Shown here piece after piece: positions 1-7,884 of a stretch of DNA of 64,000 nt; the first letter of the stretch is position 1, and the number at the start of each line of letters is the position of its first letter. Location: the NCBI GenBank assembly GCA_964400405.1, contig CAYNUO010000006.1, positions 6,048-70,047 on the forward strand. Reading direction: 5' to 3'. The stretch comes from CANKJK01 sp964400405 (GTDB taxonomy: Bacteria > Acidobacteriota > Vicinamibacteria > Vicinamibacterales > UBA2999). A model generated the notes under the pieces. The model saw nothing but the letters and a program-made list of their open reading frames with translations, made no database searches and was not told where the DNA came from. Position numbers and translations under genes: made by a program.

Positions 1-639
1 GCCGCACGGGCCGCGGAGGCCCGCGCCGGCGGTCGCCGGGACAAGGTGCGGGCGGACCTGGGGCTGGCGACGGAGGACTTCGTCGTGCTGTTCGTCGGCC
101 GGCTGGTGCCCGTCAAGCGGCCCCTGGACGTGGTTCGAGGCGTTGCCGGCCTCGGCCCCGGTGCGGCGCTCATCGCAGCCGGGAACGGACCCCTGCTCGA
201 GCCTCTTCAGTCCGAAGCGCGGCAGCTCGGCGTCCGGGTCGTGACGCCGGGATTCCGGAACCAGAGCGAGGTCGTGGAACTGTATGCCGCGGCCGACGTG
301 CTGGTGCTGTCGAGCGCGAGCGAGACCTGGGGACTGGTGGTGAACGAAGCGCTTGCGTCCGGCGTCCCGTGCGTCGTGTCGGCTGGCGTGGCGGCAGGTG
401 CCGACCTGATTCGAGATGGCGAGAACGGACACATCGTCCCGGTGGGCGACACGGCCGGCATGACGGGAGCCCTTGCGGCAATTCGCGATGGCCTGGCCGC
501 CGGACGCTACGGCGCGGCGGCGTGCCGGGCGCCGCTGCTGGGCGCGGGTTTCCGGGAGGCTGCAACGGGCCTGCTCACGCTGGGACGCCGGCTGAGAGAC
601 CGGGCGCCTGCCGGGCCGGAGTCGTTGTATCGTGGCTGA
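1..639 (+). CDS. Glycosyltransferase family 4, 5'-truncated by the window edge
   Basis: The frame is open from base 1, so the N-terminal acceptor domain lies off the window and 212 residues remain. What is visible is the GT-B C-terminal (nucleotide-sugar) domain: the beta strand LFVGRLVPVKRP, a mid-domain LVLSSASETWGLVVNEALASG segment (the E-x7-E region typical of GT4) and a GENGHIVP-type loop. The inferred job is adding a sugar to a lipid-linked or growing polysaccharide chain at the cytoplasmic face. A polymerase gene starts 12 bp downstream, so it belongs to the exopolysaccharide operon. Donor and acceptor cannot be read from the sequence. An internal GTG at 46 is not the true start, because homology-like sequence begins before it. 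Confidence 0.85.
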   Translation, partial: AARAAEARAGGRRDKVRADLGLATEDFVVLFVGRLVPVKRPLDVVRGVAGLGPGAALIAAGNGPLLEPLQSEARQLGVRVVTPGFRNQSEVVELYAAADVLVLSSASETWGLVVNEALASGVPCVVSAGVAAGADLIRDGENGHIVPVGDTAGMTGALAAIRDGLAAGRYGAAACRAPLLGAGFREAATGLLTLGRRLRDRAPAGPESLYRG

Positions 640-651
640 GGAGCCAGGTTC

Positions 652-2061
652 ATGCTTGCACAGCTGACAATCGCGACGGCGGCCGGGTTTCTGATGGGCA
701 GCTGGATGCACGCGGCCGCCCTGGTCACGCTCCTGCTGATCTGGACCCAGCTCCCGAAGCACGAGGGTCCGCCGGTCCTCAAGCTCGCGATGACGATGCA
801 GTGGGGGCAGGTGACCGTCGGGCTCTTCTACAGCCGCCTCACAGGCGACGTCTTTCCGGTGATGCAGGCCCGCGCCTATGAGGAGATGGTCGGTATCGGC
901 CTCGGGTGCGTGCTCGCCCTGACCTTTGGTCTGGCGGCGGGCATTCGCTTCGTCAACGCCCGGACACCGGTGCCGGCGTCCGACAATCGCCCGGAGGAAA
1001 TCGTCAACCTGAAGGTGCTGCTTATCGCGTACGTCGCGAGCATCGGGTTGACCACGATCCTGACGGAGCTGTCGTTCGCGATGCCGGCCATCCGGCAGAT
1101 TCTCGCCGTGCTCTCGATGGGCCGCCTGGCGGTGGTCGCGCTGGTGATGCGGCGGTTCATGCGTCCCGAGCCGAACTGGCCGCTGCTGATCGGCGTGCTG
1201 GCCTTCGAGATCGGCCTCGGTTTCACCGGGTACTTCTCGGGATTCAAGGAGCCGATGTTCATCTTCGCGCTCTTCCTGCTGGAGTCGTTCGACCGGCGGC
1301 GCGTGAGCGACTGGGTCGCGCTCGGCGGGGTGGCCGCGGGCCTGTTCATGGCGCTGACGATGTGGATGGGCGTGCGCGGCGAGTACCGCCGCGAGTTCGA
1401 GGACGAACTCTATGCGTCGTCGCGCACCGAACGCTTCCAGCGGATGAATGCCCTGTTCACGGACTGGGTCGACGAGCGGAATTCGGAGCAGGGCAGTGAC
1501 GTCTGGGCGCTCGTCGATCGTTCGTGGGCCATCTACTATCCGGCGCTGGCCGTGGACCGTGTGCCCAGGATCCAGCCCCACACGAACGGCGCGCTGCTGG
1601 GTGCCGCGCTGCTGCACGCGGTGACGCCGCGCTTCCTGTTTCCGGACAAGGCCGAGCTGATCAACGACAGCGAGCTGGTCCGCAAGTACTCCGGTGTCTG
1701 GGTGGCGGGTTCGGATGAAGGGACGTCGATCGCGTTCGGCTACGTGGCCGAAGGCTATCTCGACTTCGGCGTGCCGGTGCTGTTTCTGCCGGTGCTGGTT
1801 TTCGGCATGGCGATGGGCGCCGCGTTTTCAGGGCTGCTGCGTCTGATCCGGCACCGCGAGCTGGCGATTGCCCTGGTGGTCTGCGTCTTCTGGTACAACC
1901 TGTATCTGTACGAGAAAGCCTGGGCGAAGCTCATCGGCACCAGCGTCGCCACCATCATCTACCTCGGCGGCATGGCGTACCTGCTCGACCGGTACATCCT
2001 GACGGAGAAGAGCAAACAGGCCAGCAACTTCGTCGGCATGCCGGCCTACCCGGACCGCTGA
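652..2061 (+). CDS. O-antigen/exopolysaccharide polymerase-like membrane protein (Wzy type)
   Basis: A 469-residue polytopic protein with roughly ten hydrophobic helices. A long hydrophilic loop at about residues 240-370 is rich in Arg, Asp and Trp, which is the arrangement of Wzy polymerases, where this loop faces the periplasm and handles undecaprenyl-PP-linked repeats. No simple catalytic motif exists for the family, so the call rests on topology, size and context: glycosyltransferases lie on both sides and a Wzc-type kinase sits in the same locus. The ATG start follows GAGGAG overlapping the previous stop. The next gene begins 2 bp after the stop, showing tight co-transcription. An alternative is another multi-pass EPS protein such as an exosortase-like or oligosaccharide-ligase family member. 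Confidence 0.7.
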   Translation: MLAQLTIATAAGFLMGSWMHAAALVTLLLIWTQLPKHEGPPVLKLAMTMQWGQVTVGLFYSRLTGDVFPVMQARAYEEMVGIGLGCVLALTFGLAAGIRFVNARTPVPASDNRPEEIVNLKVLLIAYVASIGLTTILTELSFAMPAIRQILAVLSMGRLAVVALVMRRFMRPEPNWPLLIGVLAFEIGLGFTGYFSGFKEPMFIFALFLLESFDRRRVSDWVALGGVAAGLFMALTMWMGVRGEYRREFEDELYASSRTERFQRMNALFTDWVDERNSEQGSDVWALVDRSWAIYYPALAVDRVPRIQPHTNGALLGAALLHAVTPRFLFPDKAELINDSELVRKYSGVWVAGSDEGTSIAFGYVAEGYLDFGVPVLFLPVLVFGMAMGAAFSGLLRLIRHRELAIALVVCVFWYNLYLYEKAWAKLIGTSVATIIYLGGMAYLLDRYILTEKSKQASNFVGMPAYPDR

Positions 2062-2063
2062 CG

Positions 2064-3227
2064 GTGCGGGTGGTCCACGTCAGCGCCTACTACGCGCCTG
2101 CGTTCTCCTTCGGGGGCCCCCCTCGCAGCATTCACGGTCTGTGCAAGGCGCTCGTCGCCAGCGGCTGCGACGCCGAGGTGCTGACGACCGATGCAGACGG
2201 GCCGGGCCGGCTCCCGCCGGCCCTCGCGGCCGCACGCGAATACGACGGCGTCCCTGTGCGGTACTTTGCACGATCGCGCCCGTTCCGCGTCGTGGGTTCC
2301 CGTGATCTGACCGCTGCCCTCGAAGAAGCGCTCCGGCGCGCGGACCTCGCGCACATCCACGGTCTCTGGAACCGCGCGGTCTGGGCGGCGGCGCGGAGCG
2401 CCCGCCGCGCGGGCGTGCCCTACGTGCTGTCCCCGCGCGGCATGCTCGATGCGGGTTCGCTCAACCATCACCGGTGGCGCAAGGCGCTGGTCTATCCGAT
2501 TGCGGACCGGCCGGCCGTGCGTCACGCGGCCGCGCTGCATGCCACCTCGGCGGCCGAAGCCGCAGGGATCCGCGTCTGGAGTCCCTCCGCGCGTGTCGAG
2601 GTCATCCCGAACGGCATCGACGCGGAGCCCCGCGGCGCACGGCACACGCGCGAGAGCCTCGGTCTCCCGCCGACCGGCCCGCTGATCGTCAGCGTCTCGC
2701 GCCTCCATCCGGTGAAGCGCCTGGACCTGCTGGTCGATGCCTTCGCGGATCTGTTGCCGCAGTATCCCGACGCCAGACTGGTGATCGCCGGCCCCGACGA
2801 ACAGGGCCTCCGGCCCTCGCTCGAGGCGCGGGCCGGCCTGGCCGCGTCCGCCATCGTCTGGATGGGTGAGGTGGACGAGGACGGCCGTGACGGTGTGCTC
2901 CGCCATGCCGCTGCGTTCGTGATGTGCTCGGACTCCGAGAGCTTCGGGCTCGCCGTGCTCGAGGCGATGCGGGCGGGCGCGGCGGTGCTGGTCACCGATA
3001 CGTGCGGCTGGCCGGCGGTGGCTGACGAGGGTGCGGGCCTGGTGGTGCCGCAGACGCGCGCGGCTCTCGCGGAGGGGCTCCGCCGCCTGCTGGCGGACCC
3101 GGCCGGATGCCGGACGATGGGCGAGCGGGGCCAGGCGCTCACGCGGCGGGCCTTCGGTTGGCCGGCCGTCGCGGCGCGCATGACCGCGCTGTACGCCTCC
3201 ATCCTCGACCCGGTGGGCGCCCGGTGA
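2064..3227 (+). CDS. Glycosyltransferase family 4
   Basis: A 387-residue GT-B glycosyltransferase. The N-terminal strand VVHVSAYYAPAFSFGGPPRS carries the Gly-rich loop usual for GT4. The C-terminal domain starts near residue 200 (LIVSVSRLHPVKRLDLL), and SDSESFGLAVLEAMRAG supplies the E-x7-E donor-site motif. The GTG start is 2 bp after the polymerase stop, and the 3' end overlaps the next GTG by 4 bp (GTGA), so translation is probably coupled. It likely transfers a hexose or deoxyhexose to the lipid-linked repeat; the substrate is not inferable. Confidence 0.88.
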   Translation: MRVVHVSAYYAPAFSFGGPPRSIHGLCKALVASGCDAEVLTTDADGPGRLPPALAAAREYDGVPVRYFARSRPFRVVGSRDLTAALEEALRRADLAHIHGLWNRAVWAAARSARRAGVPYVLSPRGMLDAGSLNHHRWRKALVYPIADRPAVRHAAALHATSAAEAAGIRVWSPSARVEVIPNGIDAEPRGARHTRESLGLPPTGPLIVSVSRLHPVKRLDLLVDAFADLLPQYPDARLVIAGPDEQGLRPSLEARAGLAASAIVWMGEVDEDGRDGVLRHAAAFVMCSDSESFGLAVLEAMRAGAAVLVTDTCGWPAVADEGAGLVVPQTRAALAEGLRRLLADPAGCRTMGERGQALTRRAFGWPAVAARMTALYASILDPVGAR

Positions 3228-4327
3228 CCCGGAAGACGCTGCGCGGGGAGACGCCGCGCCGGCAGCCGGTGAGCCGATTCCTGCTCCTCACCCCGGGGGC
3301 TGGAGGGGCCGACGGCATCTCGACTCTGACGCGGCAGTTCATCCGGGCCCTCGCCGCACTGGCCGCCGAGGCCGGCGCGGACCTTGACGTCTGGTCCCTC
3401 GACGACGACGTGCCGCCCGCGGGCGTGCCCGCCACGGTCAAGGTCCGCTGTGCCGCCGGCAGCCGGCTGCGATTCGCGCTCTTCGGACTCACGGCGCGCG
3501 GTGTCGACACAGGCACGGTCGTCGTCGTGCTGCACGCGCAGTTGCTGCCGGTCGCGTTGCCGCTCGTCGTGCGCGGCGCGCGGCTCGTTCCGGTGCTGGT
3601 CGGTGTCGAGGTGTGGGGCCCGCTGAGTGGTCTCATCCGCGCCGCCCTTCGCCGTGCGTGGCGTGTCCTGTCCATCTCGCGGGCGACACGGTCCCGGTTT
3701 CTGGAGGCACATCCGGCGTTCGCCGAGAAGGCGATCGCGGTGTGCGAGCCGGCAGTGCCCGACGCCGTGACACCCGCCAGCGGTGTAGCGGACTTCCCGC
3801 GCCCGTATGCCCTGATCGTCGGCCGCATGGCCGCGGGAGAGCGCTACAAGGGGCACGACGCCCTGATCGAGGTCTGGCCGGCGGTGCGGAAGACGGTGCC
3901 CGGTGCGACCCTGGTCGTGGCCGGGACCGGTGACGACGCCGGCCGGCTGCGGGGCGCGGCCGGTGAGGGCGTCGTCTTCACTGGGCCGCTGTCGGCTGGC
4001 GAGCTCGCGGCCGCCTACCTGGGAGCGGCCTTCTTCGCGATGCCGAGCACCGGGGAGGGCTTCGGGCTGGTGTTCCTCGAAGCCATGCAGGCCGGGCGGG
4101 CCTGTCTCGCGGCGCCGGGCGCCGCCGAGGAGATCCTCCGGGACGGTGTCAGCGGGGTCATCGTGGATCCTGCGAACCGGCCGCAGCTCATCGCCGCGCT
4201 CGCACGGCTGTTCGTCGACGGGCCATGGCGGGACGGTCTCGCTTCTGCCGGACGGCGCACGATCGACGAACGGTTTCGCCCCGAACATCTGACGGCCCGC
4301 CTCAGGGCGGCGCTCGGGCTGGGGTAA
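3224..4327 (+). CDS. Glycosyltransferase family 4, second copy
   Basis: A 367-residue GT-B enzyme, distinct from its upstream neighbour. Its N-terminus reads FLLLTPGAGGADGISTLTRQ. The C-terminal donor domain begins near residue 195 (YALIVGRMAAGERYKGHDAL), with MPSTGEGFGLVFLEAMQAG as the E-x7-E region. I chose the GTG overlapping the previous TGA (GTGA); a second in-frame GTG at 3269 would remove 15 poorly conserved residues. The open frame extends further upstream, but that part lies in the body of the preceding gene. Substrate unknown. Position and coupling place it in the same polysaccharide assembly line. Confidence 0.87.
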   Translation: MTRKTLRGETPRRQPVSRFLLLTPGAGGADGISTLTRQFIRALAALAAEAGADLDVWSLDDDVPPAGVPATVKVRCAAGSRLRFALFGLTARGVDTGTVVVVLHAQLLPVALPLVVRGARLVPVLVGVEVWGPLSGLIRAALRRAWRVLSISRATRSRFLEAHPAFAEKAIAVCEPAVPDAVTPASGVADFPRPYALIVGRMAAGERYKGHDALIEVWPAVRKTVPGATLVVAGTGDDAGRLRGAAGEGVVFTGPLSAGELAAAYLGAAFFAMPSTGEGFGLVFLEAMQAGRACLAAPGAAEEILRDGVSGVIVDPANRPQLIAALARLFVDGPWRDGLASAGRRTIDERFRPEHLTARLRAALGLG

Positions 4328-4338
4328 GGTCACAGACG

Positions 4339-6084
4339 ATGGTGGTACTGGGCGTCAACGCCTTCCATGGAGACGTAGCCGCAGCCGTGCTGGTCGACGG
4401 TCAGCTCGTGGCCGCTGTAGAGGAAGAGCGCTTCAACCGGATCAAGCACACGGCCGGGTTTCCCGATCAGGCGATTCACGCGTGCCTCACGATGGCCCGG
4501 CTGACCCCGGGTGACGTCGACCTGTTCGCCGTGTCGAGGAAGCCGAAGGCGCACCTGTGGCGGAAGGTTCTCTTCGCCGCCCGGCATCGCCCGGACTCGC
4601 GGCTCATCGCCGACCGGGCGCGGAACCTGGTCGCGGTGGACAGCGTGCACGCGCGGCTCGGCGCCGTGCTCGGCCTGCCGCCCGGTCACGTGAAACGGCG
4701 GCTGCGGCACGTCGAGCACCATCCCTCGCACCTGGCGAGCGCCTTCTTCGTGAGCCCGTTCGATCGGGCCGCCGTCTGCGCCATCGACGGCTTCGGCGAC
4801 TTCGTCAGCACGAGTTTCGCCGAAGGCCGCGGCACGCGTCTGCGGCTCGACCGGCGGACCTATTTTCCGCACTCGCTCGGACTCTTCTACCTGGCCGTCA
4901 CCCAGTTTCTCGGGTTTCCGCACTACGGAGACGAGTTCAAGGTCATGGGACTCGCGCCATACGGCGAGCGTTCCATGACGGACGCGCTCGGCCGTCTCGT
5001 GCGGGTCGACGGTGACGGAGGCGTGCAGCTCGACCTGCGCTACTTCCGGCATTGGCGCACGGGCGGCGATCTGACCTGGGAGTCAGGGGCACCGCAGATC
5101 GGCCAGGTGTTCGAGGATCGGCTGTCGGAGTTGCTCGGACCGCCGCGGCGTCCGGATGAACCGCTGACCGCGCGTCATGAAGCGCTGGCTGCGTCGCTGC
5201 AGGCGGTGTACGAGCAGCGGGCGTTCGAGGTGCTGCGTGCGCTCCATCGACGCATTCCGTCGGACCAGCTCTGCCTTGCCGGCGGTTGTGCGATGAACAG
5301 CGTCGCCAACGGCAAGATTCGCGAGGAGACGCCGTTTCGCGAGCTCTACGTGCAGCCGGCGTCGGGTGACAACGGCACCGCGCTCGGCGCGGCGCTGGCC
5401 GCATGGCATGCGGCCGGCGGTGCCCGGCGGAGCGTGATGGCGCACGGGTACTGGGGGCCCGCCTTCACGGACAATGCGATCGAGTCCGCGTTGAACGCGC
5501 GGGGGGCTGAGCTGGCGGCGCGCGCGACCTGCGAGCGCCTCGATGACGAGGGCGCGCTCTGCGAGTGGGCGGCGTCCGCGATCAGCACCGGGCTGGTGCT
5601 CGGCTGGTTCCAGGGGCGGATGGAATGGGGGGCCAGGGCGCTGGGCAATCGCAGCATCCTCGCCGACCCGCGCCGGGCCGACATGCGGGAGATCATCAAC
5701 AGCCGCATCAAGTTCCGCGAGAAGTTCAGGCCGTTCGCACCGTCCGTTGCCCTCGAGGCGCTGGACGAGTACTTCGTCGGGGCCGTGCCTGACCCGTTCA
5801 TGGTGCAGGTGTATCCGGTGCGGCCGGACAAGCGCGCCGTGATCCCTGCCGTGACCCACGTCGACGGGTCGGGCCGCCTGCAGACGGTATCCCGCGAGAC
5901 CAATCCGCGGTACTGGCGGCTCATCACGACCTTCGGCCGGATGACCGGCGTCCCGGTCCTGCTCAACACCTCCTTCAACGAGAACGAGCCCATCGTGCAT
6001 CGGCCGGAAGAGGCGCTGGACTGCTTCCTGCGCACCGACATGGACGCGCTGGCGATGGGGCCGTTCGCGCTCAGGAAGCGTTGA
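4339..6084 (+). CDS. NodU/TobZ-family carbamoyltransferase
   Basis: A 581-residue protein with both NodU-family domains. The N-terminal Kae1-like fold opens with VLGVNAFHGDVAAAVLVDG and EEERFNRIKHTAGFP, and carries the HHPSHLASAFF metal-binding stretch near residue 130. The C-terminal carbamoyltransferase domain contains WGARALGNRSILADPR and LLNTSFNENEPIVHRPEEA. Family members use carbamoyl phosphate and ATP to make carbamoyl-AMP and then O-carbamoylate a sugar or antibiotic hydroxyl. In this context the likely target is a sugar of the exported polysaccharide or its lipid-linked repeat. The ATG at 4339 is preferred over an upstream in-frame start inside the previous gene because homology begins there. 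The sugar transferase follows 1 bp later. Confidence 0.93.
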   Translation: MVVLGVNAFHGDVAAAVLVDGQLVAAVEEERFNRIKHTAGFPDQAIHACLTMARLTPGDVDLFAVSRKPKAHLWRKVLFAARHRPDSRLIADRARNLVAVDSVHARLGAVLGLPPGHVKRRLRHVEHHPSHLASAFFVSPFDRAAVCAIDGFGDFVSTSFAEGRGTRLRLDRRTYFPHSLGLFYLAVTQFLGFPHYGDEFKVMGLAPYGERSMTDALGRLVRVDGDGGVQLDLRYFRHWRTGGDLTWESGAPQIGQVFEDRLSELLGPPRRPDEPLTARHEALAASLQAVYEQRAFEVLRALHRRIPSDQLCLAGGCAMNSVANGKIREETPFRELYVQPASGDNGTALGAALAAWHAAGGARRSVMAHGYWGPAFTDNAIESALNARGAELAARATCERLDDEGALCEWAASAISTGLVLGWFQGRMEWGARALGNRSILADPRRADMREIINSRIKFREKFRPFAPSVALEALDEYFVGAVPDPFMVQVYPVRPDKRAVIPAVTHVDGSGRLQTVSRETNPRYWRLITTFGRMTGVPVLLNTSFNENEPIVHRPEEALDCFLRTDMDALAMGPFALRKR

Positions 6085-6085
6085 G

Positions 6086-6685
6086 GTGAAGCGCACGTTC
6101 GACATCGTGCTCGCCGCGGTGGGCCTGGCGGTGTCGTGGCCGATCTGGCTGGCGGTGGCCCTCGCGATCACGCTGGAGGATCGCGGACCTGTCTTCTTCA
6201 GGCAGGCCCGCTACGGGCGTGGCGGCGTGCCCTTCACCGCCCTCAAGTTCCGGTCGATGGTGCCCGAGGCCGGCAGCCAGCCGGCGACGGCCGCGCGGCG
6301 CGACGATGCGCGCATCACGCGCGTGGGGCGGGTGCTCCGGCAGACCGCGCTCGACGAGCTGCCGCAGCTCTGGAACATCCTGCGGGGCGACATGAGCTTC
6401 GTCGGTCCGCGGGCCCTGGCGACGGCCGAGGTCGAAGTGGGCGGGGACGGCCGATCGATTCCGCAGACCGACGTGCCGGGCTTTGCCGAGCGGCATCGCG
6501 TGAAGCCCGGTCTCACGGGCCTGGCCCAGATCTACGCGAGCCGCGACCTCGCGCGGGTCAGGAAGTACCGCTTCGACCGCCTGTACGCACGACGTCAGAG
6601 CTTCTGGCTTGACATACGCCTGGTTCTCCTCTCGTTCTGGATCACCGCGACTGGCCGATGGGAGCGGCGTGGCCGCAAGATCTGA
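6086..6685 (+). CDS. Polyprenyl-phosphate sugar-1-phosphate transferase (monotopic PGT)
   Basis: A 199-residue bacterial sugar transferase of the small PglC-like form. One N-terminal hydrophobic segment (residues 5-28, probably a re-entrant helix) is followed by the catalytic domain with KFRSM, the Asp-Glu dyad in LDELPQLWNILRGDMSFVGP and a C-terminal VKPGLTGLAQI stretch. It starts assembly by moving a sugar-1-phosphate from a UDP-sugar to undecaprenyl phosphate at the inner membrane. The lack of the WbaP-type four-helix N-terminal extension is normal for this subfamily. It starts with GTG 1 bp after the carbamoyltransferase. This is the initiating enzyme of the locus. Confidence 0.94.
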   Translation: MKRTFDIVLAAVGLAVSWPIWLAVALAITLEDRGPVFFRQARYGRGGVPFTALKFRSMVPEAGSQPATAARRDDARITRVGRVLRQTALDELPQLWNILRGDMSFVGPRALATAEVEVGGDGRSIPQTDVPGFAERHRVKPGLTGLAQIYASRDLARVRKYRFDRLYARRQSFWLDIRLVLLSFWITATGRWERRGRKI

Positions 6686-6705
6686 GAATCGCGGAGAATA
6701 GTGCC

Positions 6706-7872
6706 GTGCGTACGCACGACGTCATCGTCATCGGAGGCGGGCCTGGCGGACTCTTTGCCGCCGCCAGGCTGGCCGAGCGCGGGCACGACACGCTGCTCGT
6801 CGAGGAGCACGCGGAGGTCGGCCGACCCGTGCACTGTACCGGCATCCTCGCGCGCGAGGCCTTCCCGGAGTTCGGCCTCGGCAGCGGCTCGATTCTCAAC
6901 GGGCTCTCGCACGTCCGTTTCAACTCTCCGTCGGGACTGCAGGTGGACTACGACCCGACCGGCGTCGACGCGGTCGTCGTGGATCGCGCGGTGTTCGACG
7001 AGGAGATCGCGTCGAGGGCCGTGGCCGCCGGTGCCCGGATTCGCGCAGGCCAGCGCGTCACGCGTCTGACCACGGACGACTCGGGCGTGACCGTGACCGT
7101 CAGCAGCGGCGAGACGCTGCAGGCAAGGACCGCCGTGCTTGCCTGCGGGGCGAGCTATGCCTTCCAGCGGCAGCTTGGCCTCGGCATGCCATCCGTCTAT
7201 CTCGCCTCCGCCCAGCTGGAGCTGCCCGCCTCGCGCGCTGGCGACGTCGAGGTCTTCTTTGGCTCGCAGGTCGCCCCGGCTGGCTTCGCGTGGGCGGTGC
7301 CCGTGCTGCGTGGTGAGGAGTACTACGTCCGCGTCGGCCTGATGTGCGACGGCGACGCCGGCTACTACTTCGCCCGGCTGCTTGATCGCGTGCGCGGGAC
7401 ATTCGGGATCACGGCAGCCGAAGGCATACAGCCGCGGCGGCGCCTCCTGCCGCTGGCGACGATCCGCCGGACCTATGCGGACCGGATCATCGCCGTCGGC
7501 GACGCGGCAGGGCTCGTGAAGCCGACCACCGGCGGTGGCATCTACTACAGCCTGTTCAGTGCGGACCTGGCCGCCGGATTCCTGCACGACGCGCTCGTCC
7601 GCGACGACGTGTCTGAGGCGCGGCTCAGCGGGTATGAGGCGGTCTGGCGCGAGCGGCTCAACGCCGAGTTCAGAAGCCAGCTCGCGCTCCGCATGCTGGC
7701 GCAGCGGCTCAGCGACGGGGAAGTCGACAGCCTGTTCAGCCTCGCCCAGACGGACGGCATCATGCCGCTCGTCTACAAGACCGCCCAGTTCAACCGGCAC
7801 CGCGACCTGATCGCGGCGCTCTTCAAGCACCCGGAAGCGCGGAAGCTACTCTTCAGGCGTCTGCTGTCCTAG
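6706..7872 (+). CDS. FAD-dependent oxidoreductase of the geranylgeranyl-reductase family
   Basis: A 388-residue flavoprotein. The N-terminal Rossmann signature VIVIGGGPGGLFAAA binds FAD. VHCTGIL near residue 45 matches the Cys-containing loop of geranylgeranyl reductases, and VGDAAGLVKPTTGGGIYYS (about residues 265-283) is the second FAD motif typical of that family. Known relatives reduce isoprenoid double bonds (chlorophyll, archaeal lipids, menaquinone or polyprenol side chains) or act as halogenase-like monooxygenases. The GTG at 6706 is chosen because it directly precedes the FAD strand and follows GGAGAA; an ATG at 6658 would lie inside the sugar transferase. It ends the forward half of the polysaccharide operon, so it may act on the lipid carrier. 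That role is inference. Confidence 0.85.
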   Translation: MRTHDVIVIGGGPGGLFAAARLAERGHDTLLVEEHAEVGRPVHCTGILAREAFPEFGLGSGSILNGLSHVRFNSPSGLQVDYDPTGVDAVVVDRAVFDEEIASRAVAAGARIRAGQRVTRLTTDDSGVTVTVSSGETLQARTAVLACGASYAFQRQLGLGMPSVYLASAQLELPASRAGDVEVFFGSQVAPAGFAWAVPVLRGEEYYVRVGLMCDGDAGYYFARLLDRVRGTFGITAAEGIQPRRRLLPLATIRRTYADRIIAVGDAAGLVKPTTGGGIYYSLFSADLAAGFLHDALVRDDVSEARLSGYEAVWRERLNAEFRSQLALRMLAQRLSDGEVDSLFSLAQTDGIMPLVYKTAQFNRHRDLIAALFKHPEARKLLFRRLLS

Positions 7873-7878
7873 CAGGCG
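7858..7878. terminator. Hairpin at convergent gene ends
   Basis: An 8-bp stem with one T.G wobble (CGTCTGCT / AGCAGGCG) and a 5-nt loop spans the stop codon of the flavoprotein gene, 6 bp before the convergent ligase gene's stop. There is no T run on either side, so it is a plausible 3'-end stem rather than a classical intrinsic terminator. Confidence 0.35.
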
Positions 7879-7884
7879 AAATCC

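Noticed and set aside
2522..4333. A 603-codon open frame on the minus strand opposite two glycosyltransferases
   Set aside because: It mirrors the codon bias of the forward GT genes, is Arg/Gly/Pro-rich without any motif, and covers two clearly real genes.
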